Source: Magnetospirillum sp902729445
GTDB lineage: Bacteria; Pseudomonadota; Alphaproteobacteria; Rhodospirillales; Magnetospirillaceae
DNA: 64,000 bases
NCBI RefSeq assembly: GCF_902729445.1
Contig: NZ_CACVCE010000012.1
Coordinates: 186,001-250,000 of the forward strand
Direction: 5' to 3'
Part shown: positions 7,690-18,249 of the stretch, one piece after another
How the letters are laid out: every line of letters begins with the position of its first letter
How positions within the stretch are numbered: position 1 is the first letter of the stretch
Program-made: the position numbers and the translations under genes
Notes under the pieces: generated by a model
The model's input: only the letters and a program-made list of their open reading frames with translations
What the model was told of the DNA's origin: nothing
The model's database searches: none

Positions 7690-8904
7690 TCATTCCTGCC
7701 CGGCCAGGCTGCCCAGCCGCCGGGTCGGAAAGCCGGCGGCGTCCAGGCCGGCGATCATGGTTTCCAGGTGGCCGCTATCGGTGGTTTCCACCGCCACGTC
7801 CAGTTCGGCATATTTGACAGGGATGTCCTGGAACAGGCGCTGATGGTGCACCTCCAGGATGTTGCCGCCGTGGGCGCCGATCAGGGCCGAGACCTGGGCC
7901 AATGTGCCCGGCGCGTCGGAAATCTCGATGCGCAGGCGGGCCAGCCGGCCGGCGCGCACCAGCCCGCGCATCAACAGTGATGAAAGCGTGCGGTTGTCGA
8001 TGTTGCCGCCCGACACCACCAGCCCGACGGTGCGGCCCCGGAAACGTTCGGGCGCGGCCAGCAGCGCCGCCAACGGCGCGGCGGCCGCCCCTTCGGCCAC
8101 CTGCTTTTCGGTCTCGACCATCATTTCGACCGCCTGCTCCAGCGCCGCTTCGCCGACCGCCACCACGTCATCGACAAGGGTTTCGATGATCGGCCGGGTC
8201 AGCTGGCCGGGATGCTTGACGGCGATGCCCTCGGCCAGGGTCTGGGCGCGGCCGCTGCCGACAAAGGGCGGCCGGGCCAGCGGCGCGAAGCCCTGGGCCT
8301 GGACCCCGACCAAGGTGATGCTGTGTTTGCGGGCGCGGGCCGCCACGGCGATGCCGGCCAGCAGGCCGCCGCCGCCGACCGGGACGATCAGGGTGTCGAG
8401 ATCGGCGCAATCCTCCAGCATCTCGGCGCCGATGCTGCCCTGACCGGCGATGACATGGAGGTCGTCATAGGGATGGATCAGGGTCAGGCCATGCTCGGCG
8501 GCCAGCCGTTCCGCCGTGGCCTGGGCCTCGGCCAGATTGGCGCCCGACAGCAAGACGGTGGCCCCCAGCGCCTCGGTGCGCAGCGTCTTGGTGAAGGGCG
8601 TGCCCTCGGGCATGACGATGGTGGCGGGAATCCCTAAGCGCCGCGCGTGCCACGCCACCCCTTGCGCGTGGTTGCCGGCGCTCATCGCCACCACGCCGGT
8701 CCGGCGCTGGGAATCGGTCATCGCATTCAGGCGGATCAGGGCGCCGCGCGCCTTGAACGAGCCGGTCGCTTGCAGATTTTCCAGCTTCAGCAACACGCGG
8801 GCGCCGGTCAGTTCCGACAGGGCGGCGGCCTCGACCAGCGGGGTGCGCACGACGATGCCGTCCATGACGGCGCGGGCGGCCTGGATGGCATCGTCGGCGA
8901 TCAT
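7690..8904 (-). CDS. ilvA: Threonine ammonia-lyase (threonine dehydratase) with ACT domain
   Basis: PLP enzyme converting threonine to 2-oxobutanoate and ammonia. Of 404 residues, about 1-315 form the catalytic fold: K51 in TGSFKARGA binds PLP, VGGGGLLAG contacts the cofactor phosphate, and SGGNID closes the domain. A single ACT domain occupies about 325-404, the short form found in many alphaproteobacteria, rather than the two-ACT biosynthetic E. coli enzyme, so a catabolic or lightly regulated role is possible. ATG at 8904 overlaps the macrodomain gene stop by four bases, making it the last gene of a four-gene operon. Confidence 0.93.
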   Translation of the reverse strand: MIADDAIQAARAVMDGIVVRTPLVEAAALSELTGARVLLKLENLQATGSFKARGALIRLNAMTDSQRRTGVVAMSAGNHAQGVAWHARRLGIPATIVMPEGTPFTKTLRTEALGATVLLSGANLAEAQATAERLAAEHGLTLIHPYDDLHVIAGQGSIGAEMLEDCADLDTLIVPVGGGGLLAGIAVAARARKHSITLVGVQAQGFAPLARPPFVGSGRAQTLAEGIAVKHPGQLTRPIIETLVDDVVAVGEAALEQAVEMMVETEKQVAEGAAAAPLAALLAAPERFRGRTVGLVVSGGNIDNRTLSSLLMRGLVRAGRLARLRIEISDAPGTLAQVSALIGAHGGNILEVHHQRLFQDIPVKYAELDVAVETTDSGHLETMIAGLDAAGFPTRRLGSLAGQE

Positions 8905-9416
8905 GCCCGCCCCAGCAGGCGGCGAGTGATGGCCAGGGTGACGTCGTCGAAGCAGCACAAGATGACGGACTGGAACCAGGAATCGCCCTGAAGCATTCGG
9001 TCGATCTCGGCTATGGCGATTTCGGCGGCCAGGTCCTTGGGGAAGGCGAAGATGCCGGTCGAGATGGCGGGAAAGGCCAATGTGCGGGCGCCGATGGTGC
9101 GGGCCACCGCCAGGCTGTTGCGGTAGCAGGCGGCCAGCGCCGCCGGCTCGCCTTGGCCGCCGCCATGCCACACCGGGCCTACGGTGTGGATCACCCAGGC
9201 GGCCGGCAGCCGGTATCCCCTGGTCGCCTTGGCTTCGCCGGTGGGGCAGCCGCCCAAGGTGCGGCATTCGGCCAAAAGCTCGGGGCCGGCGGCGCGGTGG
9301 ATGGCGCCATCGACGCCGCCGCCGCCCAGCAGCGACGAATTGGCGGCGTTGACGATGGCATCGACCGCCAAGCTGGTGATGTCGGCGACGATCGCGGTGA
9401 TCCGCGCGTCGGGCAT
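8901..9416 (-). CDS. Macrodomain ADP-ribose/O-acetyl-ADP-ribose deacetylase
   Basis: A 171-residue single macrodomain (YmdB/MacroD type) that hydrolyses O-acetyl-ADP-ribose or removes ADP-ribose from proteins. The hallmark VNAANSSLLGGGGVDGAI stretch (about 20-38), HTVGPVW (about 75-81) and the phosphate loop ISTGIFAFP (about 115-123) are intact. It lies five bases after the alpha/beta hydrolase gene and overlaps ilvA by four bases. Linkage with ilvA suggests shared expression but not necessarily a shared pathway. Confidence 0.93.
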   Translation of the reverse strand: MPDARITAIVADITSLAVDAIVNAANSSLLGGGGVDGAIHRAAGPELLAECRTLGGCPTGEAKATRGYRLPAAWVIHTVGPVWHGGGQGEPAALAACYRNSLAVARTIGARTLAFPAISTGIFAFPKDLAAEIAIAEIDRMLQGDSWFQSVILCCFDDVTLAITRRLLGRA

Positions 9417-9421
9417 GGCGG

Positions 9422-10114
9422 TCAGTCCTGCAGCCAACAGGACAGAAGTGCGGTGACCGCCTGCGGCTGCTCGATGGCCGACAGGTGGCCGCAATCCTCG
9501 ATGGTCACCAGCTTCGCGCCCGGGATCAGGCCGGCCATTTCCTGGGCGCGGTCCGGTGGTGTCAGGGAATCGTCGGCGCCCACCACCACCAGGGTCGGGC
9601 AGCGCACCTGCGACAGCGACGGGCGCGAATCCGGCCGGTGGCGGATGGCGTTTTGCTGACGCACGAAGGCTTCGGGGCCGACGGCGCGGGCCATGTCCTT
9701 GGCCAGGCCGCCGATCCGCTCCAGGCCCAGATGGTCGGGATGGACCAACAGCGGCAGCATGCCGGGCATGATCTTGTCGAAGCCGCCGGCCTGGGCGATG
9801 GCGATGGCGTCCAGGCGGCGCTGGGTCTGTTCCGGGGTGTCGGGCCGGGCGGTGGTGTCCAACAGGGCCAGGCGCTCGACCCGCTCGGGGGCGCGGCGCA
9901 TGATCTCCATCGCCACATAGCCGCCCATGGACAGGCCGGCCAGGGCGAAGGTGGCCGGCGCCGCCGCCAGCACCCGGGCGGCCATCGCCGCCAAGGAATC
10001 GTCCTCGGTCTGGGTCATGACCAGGACCTTGGCCTGGTCGGCCAGGCCCCGGGCCTGATGGGTCCACAGGCGGTGATCGTTCAACAGGCCGGGAATCAGG
10101 ATCAGGGCGCTCAT
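9422..10114 (-). CDS. Alpha/beta-fold hydrolase
   Basis: A 230-residue esterase-like enzyme. The nucleophile elbow is GLSMGG (S62); the acid is in VGADDSLTPP (about 178) and the histidine in EDCGHLS (about 206). The start is placed at ATG 10114 because AAGGGGA lies seven bases upstream and the fold begins with ILIPGLLNDHRLW; an in-frame start at 10183 would overlap the upstream gene. The substrate cannot be told from sequence. It follows the isochorismatase-like gene by 11 bases in the same operon. Confidence 0.88.
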   Translation of the reverse strand: MSALILIPGLLNDHRLWTHQARGLADQAKVLVMTQTEDDSLAAMAARVLAAAPATFALAGLSMGGYVAMEIMRRAPERVERLALLDTTARPDTPEQTQRRLDAIAIAQAGGFDKIMPGMLPLLVHPDHLGLERIGGLAKDMARAVGPEAFVRQQNAIRHRPDSRPSLSQVRCPTLVVVGADDSLTPPDRAQEMAGLIPGAKLVTIEDCGHLSAIEQPQAVTALLSCWLQD

Positions 10115-10125
10115 GCCGGTTCCCC

Positions 10126-10668
10126 TTATTTGATCAGCCGCGACAAATCCTTGAATTCCGGCGTCGCGGCGCGGTGCAGCCATTCGAACAGAACCATCTC
10201 GACGGTGACGACCGACAATCCGGCCGCCGCCATGCGGGCCATCGCCGCCTGGTGGTTGGCGGCCAGCCGCGACGAGCAGGCATCGGCCACCACGAACACC
10301 TGATAGCCGGCCTGGTGGAAGCCGATCGCCGTCTGCAGAACGCAGACATGGGCCTCGATGCCGGCGACCACCACCTGCTTGCGGTTAAATCCGTCCAGGC
10401 GGTCCTTGATCGCCGGTTCGGCGGCGCAGGAAAAATGAATCTTCTCGACCACCGAATCGGGCGGCGTCAATTCCAGCAGCTCGCCCATGGTCGGGCCCAG
10501 GCCCTTGGGGTACTGCTCGGACAGTGTGACCGGGATGTCCAGGCGGGCCGCGCCCCGCAGCAGCAGCGAGCAGCCGCGATAGACCGCGCGCGGATCGGCC
10601 ATCACCGGCCCCAGATTCTGCTGGACATCGACGATCAGAAGGGACGAGGCGGCGGCATCCATCAGCAT
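10126..10668 (-). CDS. Isochorismatase-like cysteine hydrolase
   Basis: A 180-residue member of the isochorismatase-like family (nicotinamidase, YcaC and related amidases). The triad is visible as D14 (LLIVDVQ), K76 (EKIHFS) and C109 (EAHVCVLQT). Size and the EAHVCVLQTA motif fit the YcaC-like branch, whose substrates are mostly unknown. ATG 10668 has GGAGAA six bases upstream. It is the first gene of the operon continuing through an alpha/beta hydrolase, a macrodomain protein and ilvA. Confidence 0.88.
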   Translation of the reverse strand: MLMDAAASSLLIVDVQQNLGPVMADPRAVYRGCSLLLRGAARLDIPVTLSEQYPKGLGPTMGELLELTPPDSVVEKIHFSCAAEPAIKDRLDGFNRKQVVVAGIEAHVCVLQTAIGFHQAGYQVFVVADACSSRLAANHQAAMARMAAAGLSVVTVEMVLFEWLHRAATPEFKDLSRLIK

Positions 10669-10813
10669 GGCGATTCTCCGGAGACGAGCCTTCAATCTAC
10701 CTTACCGCGCCCTTTCGGGCCAATAACGTTGACAGAACGTCCTGAACCCCTATTATCGCGCCGCAGATGACGATATCGCATATACTTGCCGCACGGACGG
10801 CCAGCCACACCCC

Positions 10814-12388
<1,575 letters not shown>

Positions 12389-12456
12389 CTTGATCCTTGC
12401 ATTCCCCCCCCCTAAAGCACGACATTGGGTGTCGCCGGGGTTAAGGGAAGGTGGGC

Positions 12457-12696
12457 ATGCAGACCATTTTCGTCATGGTGAAGTGCGAATTGGGCCAAGC
12501 CTATGCTGTGGCCGATGAAGCTGTCGATATCGAGCGGGTGTCCGAAGTCCATTCCATTTCCGGTCAGTACGACCTGATGCTGAAATGCTTTTTGGATGCC
12601 GACCAGGACATCGGCGCCTTCGTGGTCGAGACGATCCAGAAGCTGCCGGGCGTCAAGGACACCTTCACCCTGATCGCCTTCAAGGCCTTCGGCTGA
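12457..12696 (+). CDS. Stand-alone Lrp/AsnC ligand-binding (RAM) domain protein
   Basis: A 79-residue protein corresponding to only the C-terminal effector-binding domain of Lrp/AsnC regulators, without the helix-turn-helix. VHSISGQYDLMLKCFLDADQDIG and LPGVKDTFTLIAF match the RAM fold. Such stand-alone domains form oligomers that bind amino acids and may modulate full-length Lrp proteins. ATG 12457 is preferred over the GTG at 12451 because AAGGGAAGG lies just upstream. A sensor kinase gene follows within 18 bases, suggesting co-transcription. Confidence 0.85.
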   Translation: MQTIFVMVKCELGQAYAVADEAVDIERVSEVHSISGQYDLMLKCFLDADQDIGAFVVETIQKLPGVKDTFTLIAFKAFG

Positions 12697-12713
12697 ACGC
12701 CGGGGCTACCACG

Positions 12714-14852
12714 TTGCGGAACGAACGATCGGCGCAAAGCATCCTCGCCCTGCTGGCTGGGGTGTTCCTGACGGCTGCGGTCTCGGCGCACATGGTGCTG
12801 GCCGACCGCGCCTGGACCCATGCCGAACGCAGTCTCGAGCAGATTTCCGAAGCGCTGGCCGGTCATTTCGCCGTCTGGCTGGATGAGCGCAGGGGGGACG
12901 CCCTGGTCCTGTCCAAGGACCGCCTGCTGGCCGAGAAGGTCGAGACCTATCTGGCCGATGGCGACGACCGCATGGGGGTCTTTCTGCGCGAACGCCTGCG
13001 CAGCCTGATCGAGGCCTATCCCTATCGCAGCGTCATCCTGCTGGCCCCCGACGGCCGCCGCGTCCTGGATGTCGGACGCGAATCCGACGAGATCGAGCCC
13101 AGCCAGGTGGATATCGGCCTGAAGGCCGTCGCCGCACGGGTGCCGGTGACCTCGGGATTGCATGTCGAGGGCGAGGAAGGCCGTCACGAACTGGATATCG
13201 ACCTGGGCGTCCCGTTGCTGACCGTGGCCAATGGGCCGGCGGTGGCGGCGCTGTCCATCAGCATCGACCCGGCGCGGATGATCGGTTTCGTGGTCCGCGG
13301 CCTGCCCCTGCTGGACGAGGGGATGGAGGTGGTGCTGGGCCAGCGGGTCGGCGACAAGGTAGTGATCGTCGATCCCCGCGGCACCCCGGACGGGTCCGAG
13401 AACGTCATCACCCGCCCGCTGTCCGCCCCGGAATTGCCGGCGGCGATGGCGGCGCGCGGCGTGCGCGGCATCGTCGAGGGAATCGATTACAAGGGAACCC
13501 GGGTGGTCGCCTTCTTGCGCGATGTCCCCGATTCGAACTGGTTCTTACTGGTCAAGCTGGATCGGAGCGAGATCGCGCGGGCCGAACGCCAAAGCGGTGC
13601 CATGGTCGCGCTGTCGACCGTTCTCGCCTGGGCCTTGGCGTTCCTGGGGCTGCGCACCCGCATGACCCGGCTTGCCAACGAACGGCTGGAGGCGGAAATC
13701 CAGGTTCGCCGCCGGCAGGCCGAGCTGACCCATCAGATCGACATGGACGCGAGGCGGCTGGAGGCCATTCAGGAAGGCATTCCGATCGGTCTGGCCATCG
13801 TCACGCTGGATCGCCGTTTCGAATCGGTCAACGAAGCCTTCGTGCAGATGACCGGCTTTTCCCGGCGCGACTTGCTGGGGCGCTCGACCCGGATGATCTA
13901 TCCCTCCGAGGAAATTTTCGCCGATCTGGGTGAGCGCGCCTATGGCGCCTTGGCGGCCGACCAGGTCTTCAGCGACATCCTTACGCTGCGCCGTCAGGAT
14001 GGAACCGATATCCGTGTCGCCATGACCGCCCGCCAGATCCGCTCGGAGCCGCCGACCACGGTGTGGGCCTGCGAGGACGTCACCGCCCGCCTGCGCCAGC
14101 AGCGCGACCTGGCCCAGGCGCAGGTCGCGCTTCAGAAGCAGGCCCAGGACCTGGCCCGCTCGAACGCCGAGCTGGAACAGTTCGCCTATGTCGCCAGCCA
14201 CGATTTGCGCCAGCCGCTCCGCCAGATCTCCAGCTACACCACCTTGCTGGAACGGCGCTATGGCGACCAGTTGCCCGACGATGCCAAAAGCTTTCTAAAT
14301 TTTGCATGTTCTGGTGCCAAGCGGATGGACCGGCTGATCCTCGACCTGTTGGAATATTCCCGTGTCGGCCGGGCCGAGCGGGTGTTCGCCTTGGTCGATC
14401 TGACCGAATCGATTCGTGATGCGGCCGGCAACCTGGCCCTTGACGTGGCCGAGACCGGCACCGATCTGACGCTGCCTGACCGCGCGCCCGCCATCCACGG
14501 TGACGAGGTCGAACTTCTGCGCCTGTTCCAGAACCTGATCGGCAACGCCGTCAAGTATCGTGATCCCAGCCGCCCGTGCCGGGTCGCGGTGACCGCCCAG
14601 GAAACCGACGACCAGGTGGTGGTGCGGGTCGCCGACAACGGCATCGGCATCCCCGCCGATTCCGCCGAGCGGGTGTTCGGCATCTTCCAGCGCCTGCATC
14701 AAGGTGACGAGGTCGAGGGCACCGGCATCGGCTTGGCGGTGTGCCGCAAGATCGTCGAGCATCATCGCGGAACCATCATGGTCGAACCGGGGGCCGACGG
14801 TGTCGGCTCGGTGTTCGTCGTCAGCTTTCCGCACCCAGACCGGGCTGGCTGA
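12714..14852 (+). CDS. Membrane sensor histidine kinase with periplasmic sensor and PAS domain
   Basis: About 712 residues. Two membrane helices (about 8-29 and 296-312) flank a periplasmic region of roughly 265 residues likely to be a Cache-type sensor. A PAS domain (about 345-455) leads to HisKA, with the phosphoacceptor in ASHDLRQPL near residue 495, and HATPase_c (about 595-705; NLIGNAVKYR, DNGIGIP, GTGIGLAVCRKI). The start is taken as TTG 12714, the only site before the first helix in this frame; there is no good ribosome site, so this is uncertain. No response regulator is adjacent. Its 3' end overlaps the convergent gene by 32 bases. Confidence 0.85.
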   Translation: MRNERSAQSILALLAGVFLTAAVSAHMVLADRAWTHAERSLEQISEALAGHFAVWLDERRGDALVLSKDRLLAEKVETYLADGDDRMGVFLRERLRSLIEAYPYRSVILLAPDGRRVLDVGRESDEIEPSQVDIGLKAVAARVPVTSGLHVEGEEGRHELDIDLGVPLLTVANGPAVAALSISIDPARMIGFVVRGLPLLDEGMEVVLGQRVGDKVVIVDPRGTPDGSENVITRPLSAPELPAAMAARGVRGIVEGIDYKGTRVVAFLRDVPDSNWFLLVKLDRSEIARAERQSGAMVALSTVLAWALAFLGLRTRMTRLANERLEAEIQVRRRQAELTHQIDMDARRLEAIQEGIPIGLAIVTLDRRFESVNEAFVQMTGFSRRDLLGRSTRMIYPSEEIFADLGERAYGALAADQVFSDILTLRRQDGTDIRVAMTARQIRSEPPTTVWACEDVTARLRQQRDLAQAQVALQKQAQDLARSNAELEQFAYVASHDLRQPLRQISSYTTLLERRYGDQLPDDAKSFLNFACSGAKRMDRLILDLLEYSRVGRAERVFALVDLTESIRDAAGNLALDVAETGTDLTLPDRAPAIHGDEVELLRLFQNLIGNAVKYRDPSRPCRVAVTAQETDDQVVVRVADNGIGIPADSAERVFGIFQRLHQGDEVEGTGIGLAVCRKIVEHHRGTIMVEPGADGVGSVFVVSFPHPDRAG

Positions 14853-15519
14853 TCCCGGCCAGGATTCGCGCGGCCATCGCCCCGGTCAGGCCATCCTGTC
14901 GGGCGGCGATCCCTTCCAGGACCTGGCGCACTTCCGGGATGTCGCGGCCGTTGACCGTCAGGCTCCACAAAGCGGAATCGGCCAGGATGCCGGCCAGGGC
15001 GCGCTCCCGCACCGAAGGGTCGCGGCCGGCCACCGCCAGCAGGGCCTGCAACTCGGGCTGCAGCATCCAGCCCGACAGCAGCACAGCGATTCGCTCGACA
15101 TACCCGGTCTGGCCGGTGGCGAAGAATGACGCCCACAGCATGTCGATATGGACCGGATGGGTCGGGGCCAGCAAGGTGAAGTCGGCGCCGGCCAGATCCA
15201 TGCTGCCGGCCGCCGCCTCGCCGGCGAGGCGTTCCATCAAAAGGTGGCGGCGCGGGTGGTGCGAATAGTTGATGGCCTGGGCCACCACCTCGACCTTGAC
15301 CGGGTCGCCGCCTTTGACCGCGTCGATCAGCCGGTCGGCCGCCTCGGGGGCCTGGTCCATCAGGTGGGACAGGAAGACCGGCAGGGTCAGCACGGTTTCG
15401 GCCCGCCAGCGCGAGGTGACCGGCTCGGCGGCGAACAAGGCGATCAGGGTTTGCGGGTCGGGGGCGCGGAAATAGCCGACGATGGCCGCTTCCAGCGGGC
15501 TGGGCGATTCGTTTTCCAT
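14821..15519 (-). CDS. Uncharacterised helical-repeat protein
   Basis: A 232-residue soluble protein I do not recognise by name. It is largely helical and rich in Ala and Leu, with no membrane segment. The segment HIDMLWASFFATGQTGYVERI (from about residue 127) resembles a motif I recall from uncharacterised proteobacterial proteins of similar size, possibly TPR- or HEAT-like. ATG 15519 begins MENESPSPLEAA. It is convergent with the histidine kinase, sharing the last 32 bases. No function can be assigned. Confidence 0.75.
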   Translation of the reverse strand: MENESPSPLEAAIVGYFRAPDPQTLIALFAAEPVTSRWRAETVLTLPVFLSHLMDQAPEAADRLIDAVKGGDPVKVEVVAQAINYSHHPRRHLLMERLAGEAAAGSMDLAGADFTLLAPTHPVHIDMLWASFFATGQTGYVERIAVLLSGWMLQPELQALLAVAGRDPSVRERALAGILADSALWSLTVNGRDIPEVRQVLEGIAARQDGLTGAMAARILAGISQPGLGAES

Positions 15520-15729
15520 CCCTGCTGCTTAATCCAGGAGTATAAGCCGGTCAAGAAAAGCCGGAACCGATCTTGTACCGTCCAATAGCCATGCCAATTG
15601 GTGGACATTGGGGTGAATGTCTCGATACCCGGGTTTTTCACTTTCCGCCCCCTGCCCAAGGGTGCACACTCGGCGGATAGGGGAAGGCCGCCCCGCCCGG
15701 GTGGCCACTCAAGAACAATAGGAGGCCCA

Positions 15730-16239
15730 ATGACCAGCAAGGTTGCCCTGTTCCTGGCCCATGCCGTCGCCCTGGAAACCGAGGCCGGCGAACGCTACGA
15801 CGAACTCGCCGACGTCATGGACGTCCACAACAATCAAGAAGTCGCGACGATGTTCCGCCAGATGGCCGAATTCTCGCGGATGCATGCCGCTCAGGTCACC
15901 GCTCGCGCCGCCGAATTCGGGCCGTTGCCGAAGCTGAAATCATGGGAATATCGCTGGAATGCCCCAGAACCGCCGGAAGTCGGCGACTTCACGGGCACCC
16001 ATTATCTGATGACCCCGTTCCATGCGCTGCAATTCGCCCTGGCCAACGAACGGCGCGGCTGGGAGTTCTATAACAACTCGGCCAAGGAAGCGACCGACCC
16101 CGAGGTCCGTCGCCTGGGCGCCGAGTTCGCCGAAGAGGAAGCCGAACACGTCGAGACCCTGGAAAGCTGGCTGGAACGCACGCCGCGTCCGGATCGCGAC
16201 TGGGCGGAAGATCCCGACCCCGCCCAAGTCGTCGATTAA
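15730..16239 (+). CDS. Ferritin-like/rubrerythrin-type di-iron protein
   Basis: A 169-residue four-helix protein. LETEAGERYDEL, ALANERRGWEFY and EEEAEHVETLESW provide the carboxylate and ExxH ligands expected of a ferritin-like di-iron centre, and EFSRMHAAQV supplies another pair. No rubredoxin domain is present, so it is not a classic rubrerythrin. ATG 15730 has GGAGG five bases upstream. Likely roles are iron handling or peroxide protection. Its stop overlaps the convergent antiporter stop by four bases and both share a bidirectional terminator. Confidence 0.87.
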   Translation: MTSKVALFLAHAVALETEAGERYDELADVMDVHNNQEVATMFRQMAEFSRMHAAQVTARAAEFGPLPKLKSWEYRWNAPEPPEVGDFTGTHYLMTPFHALQFALANERRGWEFYNNSAKEATDPEVRRLGAEFAEEEAEHVETLESWLERTPRPDRDWAEDPDPAQVVD

Positions 16240-17462
16240 TCTTTCTGGGGAATGGCCGGGCTCGGCCCGGCCATTTTTGTGACCAGTCCGACCAGCGGCT
16301 TGGTTGCCGCCGTGGTCAGCAGCGCCATCACCACCATGGTTGTGAAGGCGGCCGGCGACAGGATTCCTGCTTCGGTCAGGATGGTCAGCACCACCACTTC
16401 CATCAAACCCTTGCATTGCATCAAGGCGCCCAGGCACACCGCGTCGGCCGTCGGCAGCCCGGCACAGCGGGCGGGCAGCGCGGCGCCCAGAATCTTGCCC
16501 AGGCCGGCCGCCGCCGTGACCAGGGCCAGGAACAGACCCAACCCGGCGCCCAGGCCCCCCAGATCGACCTTCAGCCCGGCGGTGACGAAGAAGAACGGCA
16601 TCAGGACCAGCGCGGCGAACGGCTCGAACCGGGTGACGATGGCGGCTGCGACCCGGCGGGGCAGAATGGCGCCGGCGACGAAGCCGCCGATCACCGCATG
16701 CAGGCCCAGGGCGTCCGACAGCGCCGCCGAGCCGAACAACAATCCGGCCACCAGCACCAGGGCGGTGTCGCGCGGCCCGCTCTCGCCCCACGATCGGTGC
16801 AGCAGTTTCAGCACCGCCGGCTTCACCCCCCACACCATGAAGGACAGCCAGACCAGGCCGCCGACCAGCACGGCAAGACCGGTCAGTGGACGGCCGTCCT
16901 GGCGCAAGCCGGCCAGCAGCATCGCCACCATCACCCACAGCAGCAGGTCGTTGACCACCGCCGCGCCCAGGGCCAGGCGGCCGATTCGCGTGCCGTCCAG
17001 GCCGGTTTCCTTCATGATGGCGGCCAGCACCGGCAGGGCGGTGACGGCAATTGCTGCGGCGATGGCGGCAGCGAAGATCGGCTGGCCTCCTTGCGGCCCG
17101 GCAAGGTCGGGAACGGCATCGAATGCCCACCACCCGACCGCCGCCCCCAGCAGGGCCGGAAGGCACGCCGACGACAGGCTGACCGCGACGAAGCAGCGCC
17201 CCTGGCCCTTCAGATCGGCGGGATCGAAATGCACCCCGGTCAGGAAGGCGAACAAGGTCACCGCCAGCAGGCCGATTCCCGACAGCGCCGGGGTCAGGTC
17301 GGGCGGAACCACACCCAGCAGGCTGGGGCCCAGCACGATGCCGGTTCCGATCTGAATCACCGCCAACGGCACCAGCCGCTGGACCAGCGGCAGGCGCCAT
17401 ATCGCATAGGGGGCGGCGACGATGGTCAGCGCCAGGAGCAGGAACGCGCCGGAATCGATCAT
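16236..17462 (-). CDS. CPA2-type cation:proton antiporter
   Basis: A 408-residue membrane protein with about 12 hydrophobic helices over its whole length. TGIVLGPSLLGVV, FLTGVHFDPADLKG and VVNDLLLWVMVAML match the monovalent cation:proton antiporter-2 fold, the last containing the ND pair expected at the ion site. No C-terminal TrkA-N domain is present, so it is shorter than KefB/KefC. Ion selectivity (Na+ or K+) is not decided by sequence. It follows yjdM by 22 bases on the same strand. Confidence 0.88.
   Translation of the reverse strand: MIDSGAFLLLALTIVAAPYAIWRLPLVQRLVPLAVIQIGTGIVLGPSLLGVVPPDLTPALSGIGLLAVTLFAFLTGVHFDPADLKGQGRCFVAVSLSSACLPALLGAAVGWWAFDAVPDLAGPQGGQPIFAAAIAAAIAVTALPVLAAIMKETGLDGTRIGRLALGAAVVNDLLLWVMVAMLLAGLRQDGRPLTGLAVLVGGLVWLSFMVWGVKPAVLKLLHRSWGESGPRDTALVLVAGLLFGSAALSDALGLHAVIGGFVAGAILPRRVAAAIVTRFEPFAALVLMPFFFVTAGLKVDLGGLGAGLGLFLALVTAAAGLGKILGAALPARCAGLPTADAVCLGALMQCKGLMEVVVLTILTEAGILSPAAFTTMVVMALLTTAATKPLVGLVTKMAGPSPAIPQKD
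16251..16278. terminator. Hairpin terminator after the ferritin-like gene
   Basis: AATGGCCGGG, loop CTCGG, CCCGGCCATT, then T's. The stem begins 11 bases after the ferritin-like stop; it lies inside the 3' end of the antiporter coding sequence. Confidence 0.8.
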
Positions 17463-17484
17463 GATGTCTCGCAGCCAGGCGGGG

Positions 17485-17829
17485 CTACGCCTTCTTGACG
17501 AATTCCGACTTCAGGTTCATGGCGCCGATGCCGTCGATCTTGCAGGCGATGTTGTGGCCGTCGGTGGCATCGACCAGGCGGATGTTCTTGACCTTGGTGC
17601 CGCCCTTGACCACCAGCGACGAGCCCTTGACCTTCAAATCCTTGATGACGGTGACCGAATCGCCGTCGGCCAGAAGATTGCCGTTGGCATCCTTGACCGC
17701 GCCATCGGCCGAATCCGTCGCCACGGCGGCCGGGTCCCATTCATGGGCGCATTCCGGGCACATCCACAGGCTGCCGTCCTGGTAGACGTGCTCCGACCCG
17801 CATTTCGGGCACTTCAGTTCGCTATCCAT
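17485..17829 (-). CDS. yjdM: YjdM/PhnA-family zinc-ribbon protein
   Basis: A 114-residue protein with an N-terminal zinc ribbon (C7, C10, C24, C27) followed by the PhnA C-terminal domain (DSVTVIKDLKVKGSSLVVKGG). The family was once tied to phosphonate use, but no phosphonate genes are nearby and its role is unknown. It starts at ATG 17829 and precedes the antiporter gene, with which it is probably co-transcribed. Confidence 0.92.
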   Translation of the reverse strand: MDSELKCPKCGSEHVYQDGSLWMCPECAHEWDPAAVATDSADGAVKDANGNLLADGDSVTVIKDLKVKGSSLVVKGGTKVKNIRLVDATDGHNIACKIDGIGAMNLKSEFVKKA

Positions 17830-17880
17830 CCTGATCCTCGCTGTTCGTCGGGCGACGTCGCGCCATTCATTCGACAGGCC

Positions 17881-17918
17881 AAAAAGAAGAAGCCCCCGGT
17901 CGCTTTCGCGCCGGGGGC
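17881..17918 (-). terminator. Terminator downstream of tRNA-Lys
   Basis: On the minus strand, GCCCCCGGCGCGAAAGCGAC pairs with CCGGGGGC and is followed by TTCTTCTTTTT. It lies eight bases after the tRNA 3' end. Confidence 0.88.
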
Positions 17919-17925
17919 CGGAGAT

Positions 17926-18001
<76 letters not shown>

Positions 18002-18249
18002 GATCTCGATTTCTTCTTCGCATCCGATTCCAGATGGAACCGGCCACCCTTCCCAGATGCCACACCGGCACTCGGTACCGGCGGAAGAGGCCGGCTTTAT
18101 AGTGCGATCCCGAGGGGCTGGCAAGGGGAAAAATCACGGTGCAGATCATCTTTACCGTCGGCTGCCTCGGGCTTGGCCTGGATGCCCATCGGCGTTACAA
18201 ACGTTCGTAAGCCTGAGCAAGGGCGCCACACCTTGAAGGACTGCCAAGA

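Noticed and set aside
12585..12713. Upstream extension of the first histidine kinase
   Set aside because: It would overlap the Lrp-domain gene in another frame and put a charged non-conserved stretch before the first membrane helix.
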